From positions 3,038,001 through 3,102,000 of the forward strand of contig NZ_CP140152.1 of the NCBI RefSeq assembly GCF_034479515.1: a stretch of 64,000 bases of DNA. Direction: 5' to 3'. Numbering within the stretch: position 1 is the first letter of the stretch; each line of letters opens with the position of its first letter. A program made the translations under genes and the position numbers. Of the stretch, positions 42,622 to 50,884 are shown piece by piece. This DNA is from Duganella zoogloeoides. Its GTDB lineage: Bacteria; Pseudomonadota; Gammaproteobacteria; Burkholderiales; Burkholderiaceae_D. The notes below the pieces were generated by a model. It was not told the DNA's origin. It ran no database searches and saw only the letters and a program-made list of their open reading frames with translations.

Positions 42622-43338
42622 ATGAGCACGCCTGATCTGCCCTTCCGGGCCACCACCGCCGAAGCCTGCGCCTGGCTCGAACAACAGACCGGCACGCCGT
42701 GGACCCTGGCGCGCATACTCGACAGCGCCTTGATCCCGGTGGTCTGGCTCGACTACGATGCCGCTTATCCCGACCTGTTCGGCGATGCCAATGGCGGCTA
42801 TGCCGCGCCGATTTATTTTGCAGACGATGTCGCCCGCCTGGCCGCCGGCAGTGCGGACATTTTGATCACCATGACCAAGGACGCCTACAAGCTGCCGGTG
42901 CGGCTGCCGGCGCCAGGCTTTACGCGGTCGCTCGACCAGCTGCGCTTTCAAAAGCGCGACCTGGAACGGCTGGTGGGCAAGCTGAAACAGGAAGTGCAGG
43001 CGGCACAGGAGGAAAAGCAGAAACTCGCCACGACCGAAACCCAGGCAGGCATCAGCAAGGCCGAAGTGCTGCACGCGTTTGGCGCGCTGGTGAAATTGAA
43101 CCTGGACCAGGCGCTCGACGAAGCGATCGGCATTTTTGGCGACGATGGCGCCCGCGTCAAGGCAAGCGCCAAAAAATCGAAGCGCAACGCGGTGTGGAAT
43201 CCGGTCACGCTGGCCCTGGGCCTGCACGATGTGTACCGCGCACCGATCGGCCCCTTGAAGCGGGCCTTCACATCGCACGATTTCCTGCACGCGTGGCGGG
43301 GCAACTGGGAAGAATCGCTGCGCTTGCTGGGGAAATAA
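42622..43338 (+). CDS. Hypothetical protein with central coiled coil
   Basis: 238 residues, soluble. N-terminal part (TTAEACAWLEQQTGTPWTLA, then LDYDAAYPDLFGDA) is globular; residues ~105-145 (RFQKRDLERLVGKLKQEVQA AQEEKQKL) form a charged coiled coil; the C-terminal part has KASAKKSKRNAVW and is basic. SD GAGAGA precedes the ATG. Layout with HTH-like start and coiled coil resembles some phage-derived or DNA-associated proteins, but I do not recognise a family. Convergent with the DUF1289 gene, 2-bp gap. Confidence 0.65.
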   Translation: MSTPDLPFRATTAEACAWLEQQTGTPWTLARILDSALIPVVWLDYDAAYPDLFGDANGGYAAPIYFADDVARLAAGSADILITMTKDAYKLPVRLPAPGFTRSLDQLRFQKRDLERLVGKLKQEVQAAQEEKQKLATTETQAGISKAEVLHAFGALVKLNLDQALDEAIGIFGDDGARVKASAKKSKRNAVWNPVTLALGLHDVYRAPIGPLKRAFTSHDFLHAWRGNWEESLRLLGK

Positions 43339-43340
43339 AC

Positions 43341-43526
43341 TCAGGCGGCGGTGGCCTTGGCCAGCTTCTGGATGCGGCGCGGCTTGTCGTTGATGATCTG
43401 GTGCCGCTTGTGGTCGGTCATTTTCTTCCACGACCGCGCCTCGTCCAGCGTGCGCAGGCATTCCCCGCAATAGCCGGTGCGGCCTTCGAATTCGCACACG
43501 CCGGTGCAGGGAGATTTGACTGCCAT
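43341..43526 (-). CDS. DUF1289-family small Cys-rich protein
   Basis: 61 residues. SPCTGVCEFEGRTGYCGECLRTLDE carries the four conserved Cys (7, 11, 20, 23) of DUF1289 proteins, followed by a basic helix WKKMTDHKRHQIINDKPRR. Probably binds zinc or an iron-sulfur centre. Function unknown. It starts 19 bp after the intrinsic terminator of the citrate transporter, so it needs its own promoter or depends on readthrough. Confidence 0.85.
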   Translation of the reverse strand: MAVKSPCTGVCEFEGRTGYCGECLRTLDEARSWKKMTDHKRHQIINDKPRRIQKLAKATAA

Positions 43527-43544
43527 GAATACCTATGAAAATAA

Positions 43545-43569
43545 GAAGGCCGACAACAGGTCGGCCTTC
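43545..43569 (-). terminator. Intrinsic terminator after the CitMHS gene
   Basis: Minus strand: 10-bp perfect stem GAAGGCCGAC / GTCGGCCTTC with a 5-nt loop, followed by TTATTTTC. It lies 34 bp beyond the citrate transporter stop and before the DUF1289 start. Confidence 0.8.
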
Positions 43570-43603
43570 AATACGCTGACATTCGCTATTTTACCAGTAC
43601 GGC

Positions 43604-45142
43604 CTAGCTGGCAACGCCCATGAACGGAATCACACCGCACACCAGCGCCGCCACCAGCATCACCAGCGACGCCGAGATGGCCCACAGCAAGGTATAGCGC
43701 TGGTGATCGCCGAACTCCACCTTCGCCATGCCCACCAGCAGGTAGGTCGAGGCCACCAGCGGGCTGAGCAAGTGCACCGGCTGGCCGATGATCGAAGCGC
43801 GGCCGATTTCGGCGCCGGTGATGCCGTACACGGCAGCGGCCTTGGCCAGGATCGGCACGATGCCGAAGTAAAACGCGTCGTTCGAGATGAAGAACGTGAA
43901 CGGAATGCTGAGCAGGCCGGTGACGATGGCCAGGTGCGGGCCCATCCACTCGGGAATTGCATAGATCACGCTGGCGGCAATCGCATCGACCATCTTGGTG
44001 CCTTGCAGGATGCCGACGAAAATACCGGCCGCGAAGATCAGCGACACCACCGGCAGCACATTGCCGGCATGGGCGGCGATGCGCTCCTTTTGCTCTTCCA
44101 TGTTCGGGTAGTTGATCATGATGGCAATCGCAAACGCGATCATGAACAGCACCGGCAGCGGCAGCACGGCCAGCACCAGCATTACCATCAGCGCCAGGGT
44201 CAGCCCAAAATTCACCCAGATCAGCTTGGGACGCGCGGTCTTCGGATCGCCGACCTTGATGTCGTCGCAGTTCTCGACTTCCGGCGGGCAGTTCAGGTGC
44301 ACGACCTTGCGGTCGGCGCCGGCGCGGCGGCCCACGAAACGGGCGCCGTCGCTGTGACCGAACTGGGTGGCGCCAGCGGCCGGCGTGTAACCGCTCATGG
44401 CGGCGTTCACCTGGCGCGGCTGTTCGAAACCGGCGTAAGCCTTTTGCGGAACCAGCGCGGCGTCCAGCTCTTCCTGGGCCGCCTGGGCGGCCTTGGCCGC
44501 TTTCGATTGCAGCGGCTGCAACTCCACCACGCCAAGACGCTTGCGTTCCTTGCGGCCCAGCATATAGGCCACGAACAGCACCCAGCATACGCCGGCGATC
44601 ATGGCCGGGATCATCGGCACGAAGATGTGGCCGACGTCTACGCCCAGGGCGCTGGCAGCGCGAGCGGTCGGCCCTCCCCATGGCAGGATGTTGAACACGC
44701 CGCCAGCCAGCATGATCACGCAGGCCATCACCAGGCGGCTCATGCCGAGGCGCTGGTACAGCGGCAGCATGGCCGAGACGGTGATCATGTAGGTGGTGGC
44801 GCCGTCGCCGTCGAGCGAGACGATCATCGTCAGCGCGGCCGTGCCGACCACGATTTTCATCGGGTCGCCCTTGACCAGCTTGAGGATCAGCTTGACGACC
44901 GGATCGAACAGGCCCGCATCGATCATGACGCCGAAGTACAGGATGGCAAACATCAGCATGACGCCGGTCGGCGCCAGTTGCTTGATCCCGGCCAGCATCA
45001 TCGGGCCGAGCTCGGGGGCAAAGCCGCCGATCACGCCAAAGATGATCGGCACCAGGATCAGCGCGACCAGCGCCGGCAGGCGCTTGGTCATGATCAAGAA
45101 CATAAACACCACGACCATCGAATAAGCAAGCACGGTCAACAT
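43604..45142 (-). CDS. CitMHS-family citrate:H+ (metal-citrate) symporter
   Basis: 512 residues, about 12 helices. MLTVLAYSMVVVFMFLIMTK, LFDPVVKLILKLVKGDPMKI, SLDGDGATTYMITVSAM, FNILPWGGPTARAASALG and NDAFYFGIVPILAKAA are hallmarks of the CitM/CitH group, which import citrate complexed with divalent metals. An extra ~100-residue hydrophilic loop (~215-315, with NCPPEVENCDDIK) sits between the two helical halves; B. subtilis homologues are ~430 residues, so this is an insertion. Start ATG 45140-45142 has a strong GGAGG. Monocistronic: terminator follows. Confidence 0.88.
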   Translation of the reverse strand: MLTVLAYSMVVVFMFLIMTKRLPALVALILVPIIFGVIGGFAPELGPMMLAGIKQLAPTGVMLMFAILYFGVMIDAGLFDPVVKLILKLVKGDPMKIVVGTAALTMIVSLDGDGATTYMITVSAMLPLYQRLGMSRLVMACVIMLAGGVFNILPWGGPTARAASALGVDVGHIFVPMIPAMIAGVCWVLFVAYMLGRKERKRLGVVELQPLQSKAAKAAQAAQEELDAALVPQKAYAGFEQPRQVNAAMSGYTPAAGATQFGHSDGARFVGRRAGADRKVVHLNCPPEVENCDDIKVGDPKTARPKLIWVNFGLTLALMVMLVLAVLPLPVLFMIAFAIAIMINYPNMEEQKERIAAHAGNVLPVVSLIFAAGIFVGILQGTKMVDAIAASVIYAIPEWMGPHLAIVTGLLSIPFTFFISNDAFYFGIVPILAKAAAVYGITGAEIGRASIIGQPVHLLSPLVASTYLLVGMAKVEFGDHQRYTLLWAISASLVMLVAALVCGVIPFMGVAS

Positions 45143-45269
45143 TTGATTTCCTCCAGGCATTTCGTCTCCGGCAACCACACCGGGGTTATAGTTTTCTCGC
45201 ATATGTAACATCAGCGACGTGAATACTATAAGTGCCTGAAGCTTTCAATTCACTTTCAGTGCAGCGCAA

Positions 45270-46376
45270 TCAGCGCGTTTGGCGCTTGCTGCGGCGCTGC
45301 CAGAACGGCGCGTCCGGCCACCGCTGCTCGGCCGCGTAATAGCCTTGGCGCATGTGCAGATAGGTTTCGAAGTTGTCGAACAGCGAGCGGTTGTATTGGC
45401 GGGCCATGCTGGTGTCGCCCAGCAGGGTCGCTTCGGCCACCCGCGCAGCGTGGATGCCGGCGCTCACCGCCTGGCCGATGCCCATCGATGAAATCGGATC
45501 GAAACACACGGCCGCATCGCCGGCGGCGGTCCAGTTCTCGCTGTCGGGCAGCGAAGCCACGCGGCTGTGGATGGCGTAGTGGCGCATGGCTGCCGGCGCC
45601 GGTAGGCGCGCCATGATCCGGCCCACGTGCGGCGTTGCCAGTCCCTGTGCGCGCCAGTTGTCTGCCTCGTTGAGCGCGAGGCGCTTGAGGATGTCGGTGT
45701 CGGTGATGAAGGCTACCGCCACCTTGTCGCCCGGCAGTGGCGTGACGTAATACCAGCCGTGTTCCGTGGTTTCCACCAGCGTCTGTTGCGGCAGGAACGT
45801 GGGGGCGCCCAGGTCGTAGTAGCCGTACAGCGCCACCAGGCCATCCTCGGTATGCACGGGGCGCCCGCGCTTTTTGACCACCAGCGCACTCTTGCCGCTG
45901 CAATCGACCAGGTAGCGCGCCGACAGGTCGAGCGCCTTGCCGCCGACCAGCAGTTGCAGGCGCCATGCCTCGCCATGCGCAAGCTGAACGACCTCGGCGG
46001 GCCGGTACAGCGCCACCCCGGCCCTGGCTGCCTGGTCGAGCAGAATGGTGTCGTAGCGCCTGCGGTCCAGCTGCAAGGTATTGCCCTGGCTGCTGAAAAT
46101 GGTCTCGCGCATCACCAGGGCACCGCTGCCCCACGCTGCCGCGTGCGAATACGTGGGCAGTTGCGCCCCCGCCAGCGCCGCGCGCGGCACGCCCAGGTAA
46201 TCGAGCAGCGACAACAGCGATGCCGAGACCGATTCTCCGGCCCGGAAGTCCTCGAACAGGCGCCGCTCGACCAGCGCCACCCGCAGGCGCGTGTAGCGGG
46301 ACAGCGCCAGCGCGGCAGCAGTGCCGGCGGCACCGCCGCCGATCACCACCACGTCGTAATCAAGCGGCGCATCCAT
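45270..46376 (-). CDS. LodB/GoxB-like FAD protein, quinocofactor maturation factor
   Basis: 368 residues. DYDVVVIGGGAAGTAAALAL is an FAD-binding Rossmann fold and GDAAVCFDPISSMGIGQAVSAG is the second FAD motif of halogenase/geranylgeranyl-reductase-like flavoproteins. The neighbour is a LodA/GoxA-type oxidase, and in characterised pairs (Marinomonas lodAB, goxAB) the LodB flavoprotein is needed to form the cysteine tryptophylquinone cofactor in LodA. That role is inferred here by position and family. ATG 46374-46376 starts 1 nt after the lodA stop, so translation is probably coupled. It is the last gene of the sigma-54 operon. Confidence 0.8.
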   Translation of the reverse strand: MDAPLDYDVVVIGGGAAGTAAALALSRYTRLRVALVERRLFEDFRAGESVSASLLSLLDYLGVPRAALAGAQLPTYSHAAAWGSGALVMRETIFSSQGNTLQLDRRRYDTILLDQAARAGVALYRPAEVVQLAHGEAWRLQLLVGGKALDLSARYLVDCSGKSALVVKKRGRPVHTEDGLVALYGYYDLGAPTFLPQQTLVETTEHGWYYVTPLPGDKVAVAFITDTDILKRLALNEADNWRAQGLATPHVGRIMARLPAPAAMRHYAIHSRVASLPDSENWTAAGDAAVCFDPISSMGIGQAVSAGIHAARVAEATLLGDTSMARQYNRSLFDNFETYLHMRQGYYAAEQRWPDAPFWQRRSKRQTR

Positions 46377-46377
46377 C

Positions 46378-48600
46378 CTAGTGCCCGTAACGACGACGGC
46401 CGGCAGCAACGATTTTCTGCGGCACGTCATGCTGCGACGCCTGCGCCCCGTTGCTGCTTGCCACGCTGGCTTGCAGTGCCTGCAGCTTCTCCTTCGGCGA
46501 CTGCGGGTCCTCGTCCTTCAGGAACCAGGCGGGCAGATAATTCGAGTCGTCGCCGGTGATGAAGCTGCTGGCATTGCCCACGCCCACGCTGGCCACGACG
46601 AATTTATCGTGGTTGCGTTCCTTCTCGACAAAGTACGGGTACAGGCGGCCGGCATCCGCGTCCTTGTTCTGGTTGACCACGAAGCCCAGGTATTGCCATG
46701 AGCTGATCATTTGCGAGAAGCTGTTCATGCCACGGCTGTACATCACCTGCATGCCGGCCGGCACGCCAGCTACCAGCTGCTCTTCCCTGGTGGTGGCGCC
46801 GCTGATGACGTTCCACGGGCTTTGCGGCGGCCACCAGTACGCGTAGTATGTCGGCGGCACCGGGATCGACGTAGCGGGATTTTTCACCAGGTCCGGGTTG
46901 TCGAAATTGATCATCTGCACCGAGCAGTCGTAGAAGTCCGCCTGCCACGGAATTGCCATGCGCTTGGTAAGGTCGCCCGGCTCGCAACCGCTGCCGACGG
47001 TCGGGTTGTTCCAGTCGATCGGTTCGCACTCGTCGCGACCGGGCGACAGGCCGTTCTTTTCATAATCGGCATCGGCGCGGTGCAAGATCGCGTACGGACG
47101 CTCGTAAATCACCGGGTTGCGCACGCTCCAGGTCACCTCGATGCCGGGGCACATCGGCTCGCCCACGCAGTTGCCGATGGCGGCGCGATCGAGCGCGGCG
47201 ATGCCGGCAAGCGCCAGGCCCGGCGCGGTGGGAGAAAACTTGCCGGCAGCCCATTGTTGAAGGGCGAAATACTGGGTATCGGTCAGCACCGAGAACTTGC
47301 TGATGATGTTGTTGCGGACCGAGTTGGTACCGGAATTGAGCGGCATCAGCGGAATGCCGGCAGCCGGGTCGGACTGCGTATTGCCGCTGAACAACTGGTT
47401 GCCCTGCCCGCCCGAGAAGCCCGGTGGCTGCGTCAAAGAAGCCTGCTTGATCTTCGACGGCTTGCGGAAATAGCTGAGGAATTTTTCGCGGTTGGCGCGG
47501 TTGTGGTCCGACGCATCGGCCACGTCGAAGGCCGGGCGAATGAACGCGGTCATGGCCGGCACCGTGGCCACCCACTGGTAGTCGCCCATGCGCTCGAGGA
47601 ACGGCCGGATGTCCTGCTCGAAGTTGACCACGTAGTCTGGGTTCCAGCCGTCGGTGGCCGCCCACCGGGCCGCATCGTAGGCGGCAGGTAACGCACCCTT
47701 GAACTTGATCGACAGGTCGGCCACCACGTCGTCCCAGGTCGAGATATTGACCAGTTCGGGCGCGAACTTCGGCGAGCCGATCACTACCCAGGCTTTCAGT
47801 TCGACCGGTGCGCTGCCGTCCCTGAAATACACGGTGGCAGTGACCGGGCCGTCCGCGATGTCATCGTTCCAGGTGTCGCCGCCGCCGAAGCCGGTGATGG
47901 GATCGATGCCGCCGGCGCGGCCATAGGCGCCGATCACCAGCAGGTTGCCGGCGCTGTCCGTGCGCATTTCGCCGAGCGTGCGCACCGGCAGGCCCTGGGT
48001 GACGACATTGGCATCCGGGAACGACACGTGCGGATAATTACCGGCGCCCTGGGCGTCGAAGTGGGCGATTTGCTGCACTCCCGCCAGCACGCGCGGACCC
48101 GGATCGACGATCAGCTTCTGGCGGTCGGTGCCGGTAACGGTGGGATTGCGCAAACCGATCCAGTTCTGCTGGCTCAAGCCCCACGCTTCCGGCGTATTGG
48201 TCCAGGTTTCGTAGCTGTTGTTCTGGCCGAACATCAGGTCGCCCAGCAGTGGCACGTAGTTCCACCAGGCCGCCTTCTTGTTGGCGACGTGGACTTTCCA
48301 TTCGATCTTGGCGATGGCCGGATCGTCGAGCGCAATGGCAACGGGCGCCTGGTCAGGCAGGTTGCGGTAGATCTGGAACTTGGCAGCCTGGCGGCGCACG
48401 CGACCGAGGCTGTCCTTGAACTGGCTGACGGTGACCGGCTGGTTGTTCTGGAGGACGGGATTGCCGTTGGCGTCGGCTTCGAACGGCAGGCCGCCGGTGG
48501 TTTCCGGCGCCAGGTAGAACGAATCGAGGCTGTTACCGACGCGACCGATACCGATGGCCGGGTGGATCGAGTACTGCGCATTGTTACCATTGTTGCTCAT
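46378..48600 (-). CDS. LodA/GoxA-like CTQ-dependent amino-acid oxidase
   Basis: 740 residues. SIHPAIGIGRVGNS at the N-terminus is the signature of the LodA/GoxA family, whose known members oxidise L-lysine (epsilon) or glycine, releasing H2O2 that kills competitors. Cofactor candidates are C559 (ADFYDCS) and W635 (SSWQYLGF), 76 residues apart; the spacing is similar to the Cys-Trp pair of known enzymes. No signal peptide. Substrate cannot be told from sequence. SD AAAGGA 8 bp upstream. Between a DUF2589 gene and the LodB-like gene in a sigma-54-controlled operon. Confidence 0.82.
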   Translation of the reverse strand: MSNNGNNAQYSIHPAIGIGRVGNSLDSFYLAPETTGGLPFEADANGNPVLQNNQPVTVSQFKDSLGRVRRQAAKFQIYRNLPDQAPVAIALDDPAIAKIEWKVHVANKKAAWWNYVPLLGDLMFGQNNSYETWTNTPEAWGLSQQNWIGLRNPTVTGTDRQKLIVDPGPRVLAGVQQIAHFDAQGAGNYPHVSFPDANVVTQGLPVRTLGEMRTDSAGNLLVIGAYGRAGGIDPITGFGGGDTWNDDIADGPVTATVYFRDGSAPVELKAWVVIGSPKFAPELVNISTWDDVVADLSIKFKGALPAAYDAARWAATDGWNPDYVVNFEQDIRPFLERMGDYQWVATVPAMTAFIRPAFDVADASDHNRANREKFLSYFRKPSKIKQASLTQPPGFSGGQGNQLFSGNTQSDPAAGIPLMPLNSGTNSVRNNIISKFSVLTDTQYFALQQWAAGKFSPTAPGLALAGIAALDRAAIGNCVGEPMCPGIEVTWSVRNPVIYERPYAILHRADADYEKNGLSPGRDECEPIDWNNPTVGSGCEPGDLTKRMAIPWQADFYDCSVQMINFDNPDLVKNPATSIPVPPTYYAYWWPPQSPWNVISGATTREEQLVAGVPAGMQVMYSRGMNSFSQMISSWQYLGFVVNQNKDADAGRLYPYFVEKERNHDKFVVASVGVGNASSFITGDDSNYLPAWFLKDEDPQSPKEKLQALQASVASSNGAQASQHDVPQKIVAAGRRRYGH

Positions 48601-48619
48601 GTGTTTTCCTTTGAGTTTA

Positions 48620-49102
48620 TCAAGATATCTGTCGTTTCAAGATCGCTTCATACCCCTCCACCAGCAGGCGCAAACCTTCTGGCGTTTCCTGCGGTGACAG
48701 CGTGATGTCGAGGGTGCCGGTCTTGGGCTTCTTTTTGAACAGCCCCCCGTTCTGGCCGCCCGGAAAATTCAACTGCAACTCGCCCCCGACGATTTCCATC
48801 TCGAAGCTGGCCGTGAACCTGGCCGTTTCCACCTTGGCCATCGTGAACGGCACCAGGGTGACCAGCGGGACCGCCACTTCCAGGTTCTCGAGCTGGCCGG
48901 CCTCGTTCAGGTGCGGATATTCCAGCGTGACCGTGCGCGGCACCAGGGTCTTCTGGTCGCCCGGCTGGCTGCCTGTTGCAGGGTCGGCGGGCACCTCGAT
49001 GAAATATTTATCGAGGATCTTGGTATTCGCATCCATCAGCGCATCGCTCGCACCGACCAGGGCTGCGTGGATTGCGGCTATGAATGATTTCAGGCTGATC
49101 AT
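48620..49102 (-). CDS. DUF2589-family protein (third copy)
   Basis: 160 residues. ISLKSFIAAIHAALVGASDALMDANTK followed by VAVPLVTLVPFTMAKVETARFTASFEMEI shows the DUF2589 pattern: a helical start with a small-residue-rich segment, then a beta domain with a conserved VPL-hydrophobic strand. It is shorter and more divergent than the two copies upstream. SD-like GGGGG before the ATG; 5 nt after the zinc-ribbon stop. Function unknown. Confidence 0.65.
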   Translation of the reverse strand: MISLKSFIAAIHAALVGASDALMDANTKILDKYFIEVPADPATGSQPGDQKTLVPRTVTLEYPHLNEAGQLENLEVAVPLVTLVPFTMAKVETARFTASFEMEIVGGELQLNFPGGQNGGLFKKKPKTGTLDITLSPQETPEGLRLLVEGYEAILKRQIS

Positions 49103-49107
49103 CGGTG

Positions 49108-49299
49108 TTACCCCCGTCGTTTCACTTGTTCCAGTTTTTCCATGGCGTTCGCTACCAGAGGCTTGCTTTCCACCGCCAGCCCGATCGCGGCACTGCATTG
49201 CGAACAGATGAACTGCACGCCAAGCAGCAACTGGTGGGTATTGAAGGGAATCTTGTTATTGCACACAGGGCACGGGATGGACTGTTCGGAATTGATCAT
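49108..49299 (-). CDS. Small zinc-ribbon protein
   Basis: 63 residues with two CxxC pairs: CPVC (10-13) and CSQC (32-35), spaced as in a zinc ribbon. The rest is helical (AVESKPLVANAMEKLEQVKRRG). Its ATG overlaps the stop of the DUF2589 gene upstream by 4 bp, so it is coupled to it. No DNA-binding role is proven; it may be an adaptor for the DUF2589 proteins. Confidence 0.65.
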   Translation of the reverse strand: MINSEQSIPCPVCNNKIPFNTHQLLLGVQFICSQCSAAIGLAVESKPLVANAMEKLEQVKRRG

Positions 49300-49937
49300 G
49301 ATTTGTTTGAAATAGTTGGGTTTCTGTTAGCCGACGCGGAAGCGGGAGCGGAAGTGGGAACGGCAACGGGCTGGATGGCCTTGGTGTACAGATCGAGAAT
49401 GGTCAGCACGCCGGTTGGTAATGGCAGCGGGCTGGCATTCAGGCTCACCTTCAAATTGCTGCGCTGGTCCGCCCCCTTGCCACCTTGCGATGACCGTGCG
49501 ATTTTTCCATTCAATTTGGCGCGGTGATCGGTTACCTTGTTATCGGTGCCGTTGGCGGCAACAGCCTTCTTCGGTATCGTGGACGTGATTTCCATATCGA
49601 AATCGATGCTGACCTTGTCCACTGCCAGCGAGTTGATCGGGATGATGCACAGCAGCGGCATCGAAAAATTGAGCTCCACCATCTTCACCTGGCCCGGCTC
49701 GCCATCGTCCGCTGCCTCATCGACCACGCCCCTGGTCATGGACATCACGATCATGATCGGCGCATAAACGTCGTTCTGGTCTTTGGTAAAGCAGTACTCC
49801 AGCAGGAACCTGGTTTGCCCGGTCACCATCACCGCGTTGGCTTTCGACGCTGCGACCAGCGGGGCGCTGATCATGGCTTCGATATCGAGTTCCTTGCTGA
49901 AGTTGGGTTTGAACGTTTTTTTTCCGGAGTCGGCCAT
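49296..49937 (-). CDS. DUF2589-family protein (second copy)
   Basis: 213 residues from ATG 49935-49937 (a GTG four codons earlier, 49949, is possible). DIEAMISAPLVAASKANAVM followed by ARFLLEYCFT-type helix and MVELNFSMPLLCIIPINSLAVDKVSIDFDMEI match DUF2589. The C-terminal ~50 residues (LKVSLNASPLPLPTGVLTIL) end in a Ser/Ala-rich tail. Very similar in plan to the first copy, including the closing ...PLPxGVxTI...YTKAIQPV motif. Function unknown; coupled to the zinc-ribbon gene by a 4-bp overlap. Confidence 0.72.
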   Translation of the reverse strand: MADSGKKTFKPNFSKELDIEAMISAPLVAASKANAVMVTGQTRFLLEYCFTKDQNDVYAPIMIVMSMTRGVVDEAADDGEPGQVKMVELNFSMPLLCIIPINSLAVDKVSIDFDMEITSTIPKKAVAANGTDNKVTDHRAKLNGKIARSSQGGKGADQRSNLKVSLNASPLPLPTGVLTILDLYTKAIQPVAVPTSAPASASANRNPTISNKS

Positions 49938-50008
49938 AAGTTCACGCACGGTGGCGAAGTGGGTTAAACAGGCCGGCCCCGGTCAAGGGCCGGCCACAAC
50001 GGGAGCGC

Positions 50009-50791
50009 TTACGATTTGGGCGCAGCAGGCGCATCCAGCGTGATCGGCGAGATCGACTGGGTGAACGCCTCGATGATGGTGTTCACGCCCTGCGGCAACG
50101 GCAACTGGGCCGCGTGGACCGCCACCGTGTATTTCGCCGAGTTGCTCTTCTGGTAGTGGGTGTTATGCGTCGACGAATCTTTCGAATCGTAACTGGCGCT
50201 ACCGCGGATGGTGACCGACACCGGCCCCCAGCCCACCTTGGCTTCGAAGCTGCCTTCACCCTTGCTTTCCGACGACTTCTGGTCCGACTGTTCTTCGGAG
50301 AAGCTCGAGTTCACTTCCATTTCGAAGTTGATGTCGACCGTGTCCACGGCCAGCGAATTGAGCGGGACGATGGTCAGCAAAGGCAGGTTGAACTGCGTGG
50401 TCAGCGACTGCAAGCTGGTGGCGGTGGCGGGTACCACGATGGTTTTTCCGTCGGGGCCCAGCACTGCGGGAGAGCCCGGCGTGACCACGCCACGCGTGAG
50501 CGACATCACCACCATGATCGGCGAGTAATTGTTGTACGCCGCCATTGCCGGTTTGCCGACCACTTCCGCCGTCGTCACCACGCCGTGGGCATCGACCACC
50601 GCCGGTACGCCTTTGACTTCCGCCGTGGCCGCGACCGGCTGCAGGTTGAAGCAGGTATCGAGCATGAATTTTGTCTGGGTCAGCGCCATGGCGGAGTTGG
50701 CCCGGGCGGCGGCATTGAGCGGGCCGCCGATCAGCGCGTCCATCGGCAGTCCGGAGAACTGCTGCGCCATCGATAACAAATTGGAATCCAT
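50009..50791 (-). CDS. DUF2589-family protein (first copy)
   Basis: 260 residues. LPMDALIGGPLNAAARANSA and LPLLTIVPLNSLAVDTVDIN FEMEV are the DUF2589 elements (helical segment, then strand). A Ser/Lys/Glu-rich stretch (NSSFSEEQSDQKSSESKGEG) interrupts the beta domain; the end AAQLPLPQGVNTIIEAFTQS repeats the motif seen in the second copy. No signal peptide. It begins 93 bp after the lysozyme stop, and that gap holds a hairpin. Family uncharacterised; three copies in one operon suggest a multi-subunit assembly. Confidence 0.75.
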   Translation of the reverse strand: MDSNLLSMAQQFSGLPMDALIGGPLNAAARANSAMALTQTKFMLDTCFNLQPVAATAEVKGVPAVVDAHGVVTTAEVVGKPAMAAYNNYSPIMVVMSLTRGVVTPGSPAVLGPDGKTIVVPATATSLQSLTTQFNLPLLTIVPLNSLAVDTVDINFEMEVNSSFSEEQSDQKSSESKGEGSFEAKVGWGPVSVTIRGSASYDSKDSSTHNTHYQKSNSAKYTVAVHAAQLPLPQGVNTIIEAFTQSISPITLDAPAAPKS

Positions 50792-50841
50792 CTTCTTGTT
50801 TCCCTTTTCAGTTTTGGGTTTGCGTTGGTATTTGCATCAGC

Positions 50842-50863
50842 GGCGCCGTTCCGGACCGGTGCC
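50842..50863 (-). other. Hairpin between lysozyme and first DUF2589 gene
   Basis: Arms GGCGCCG / CGGTGCC (one G-T pair) around an 8-nt loop within the 93-bp gap. No T-run follows, so it would not be a full terminator; it could tune expression or mRNA stability between the lysozyme and the rest of the operon. Confidence 0.35.
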
Positions 50864-50884
50864 GCCAGCGCTCTACTGCAAAGG

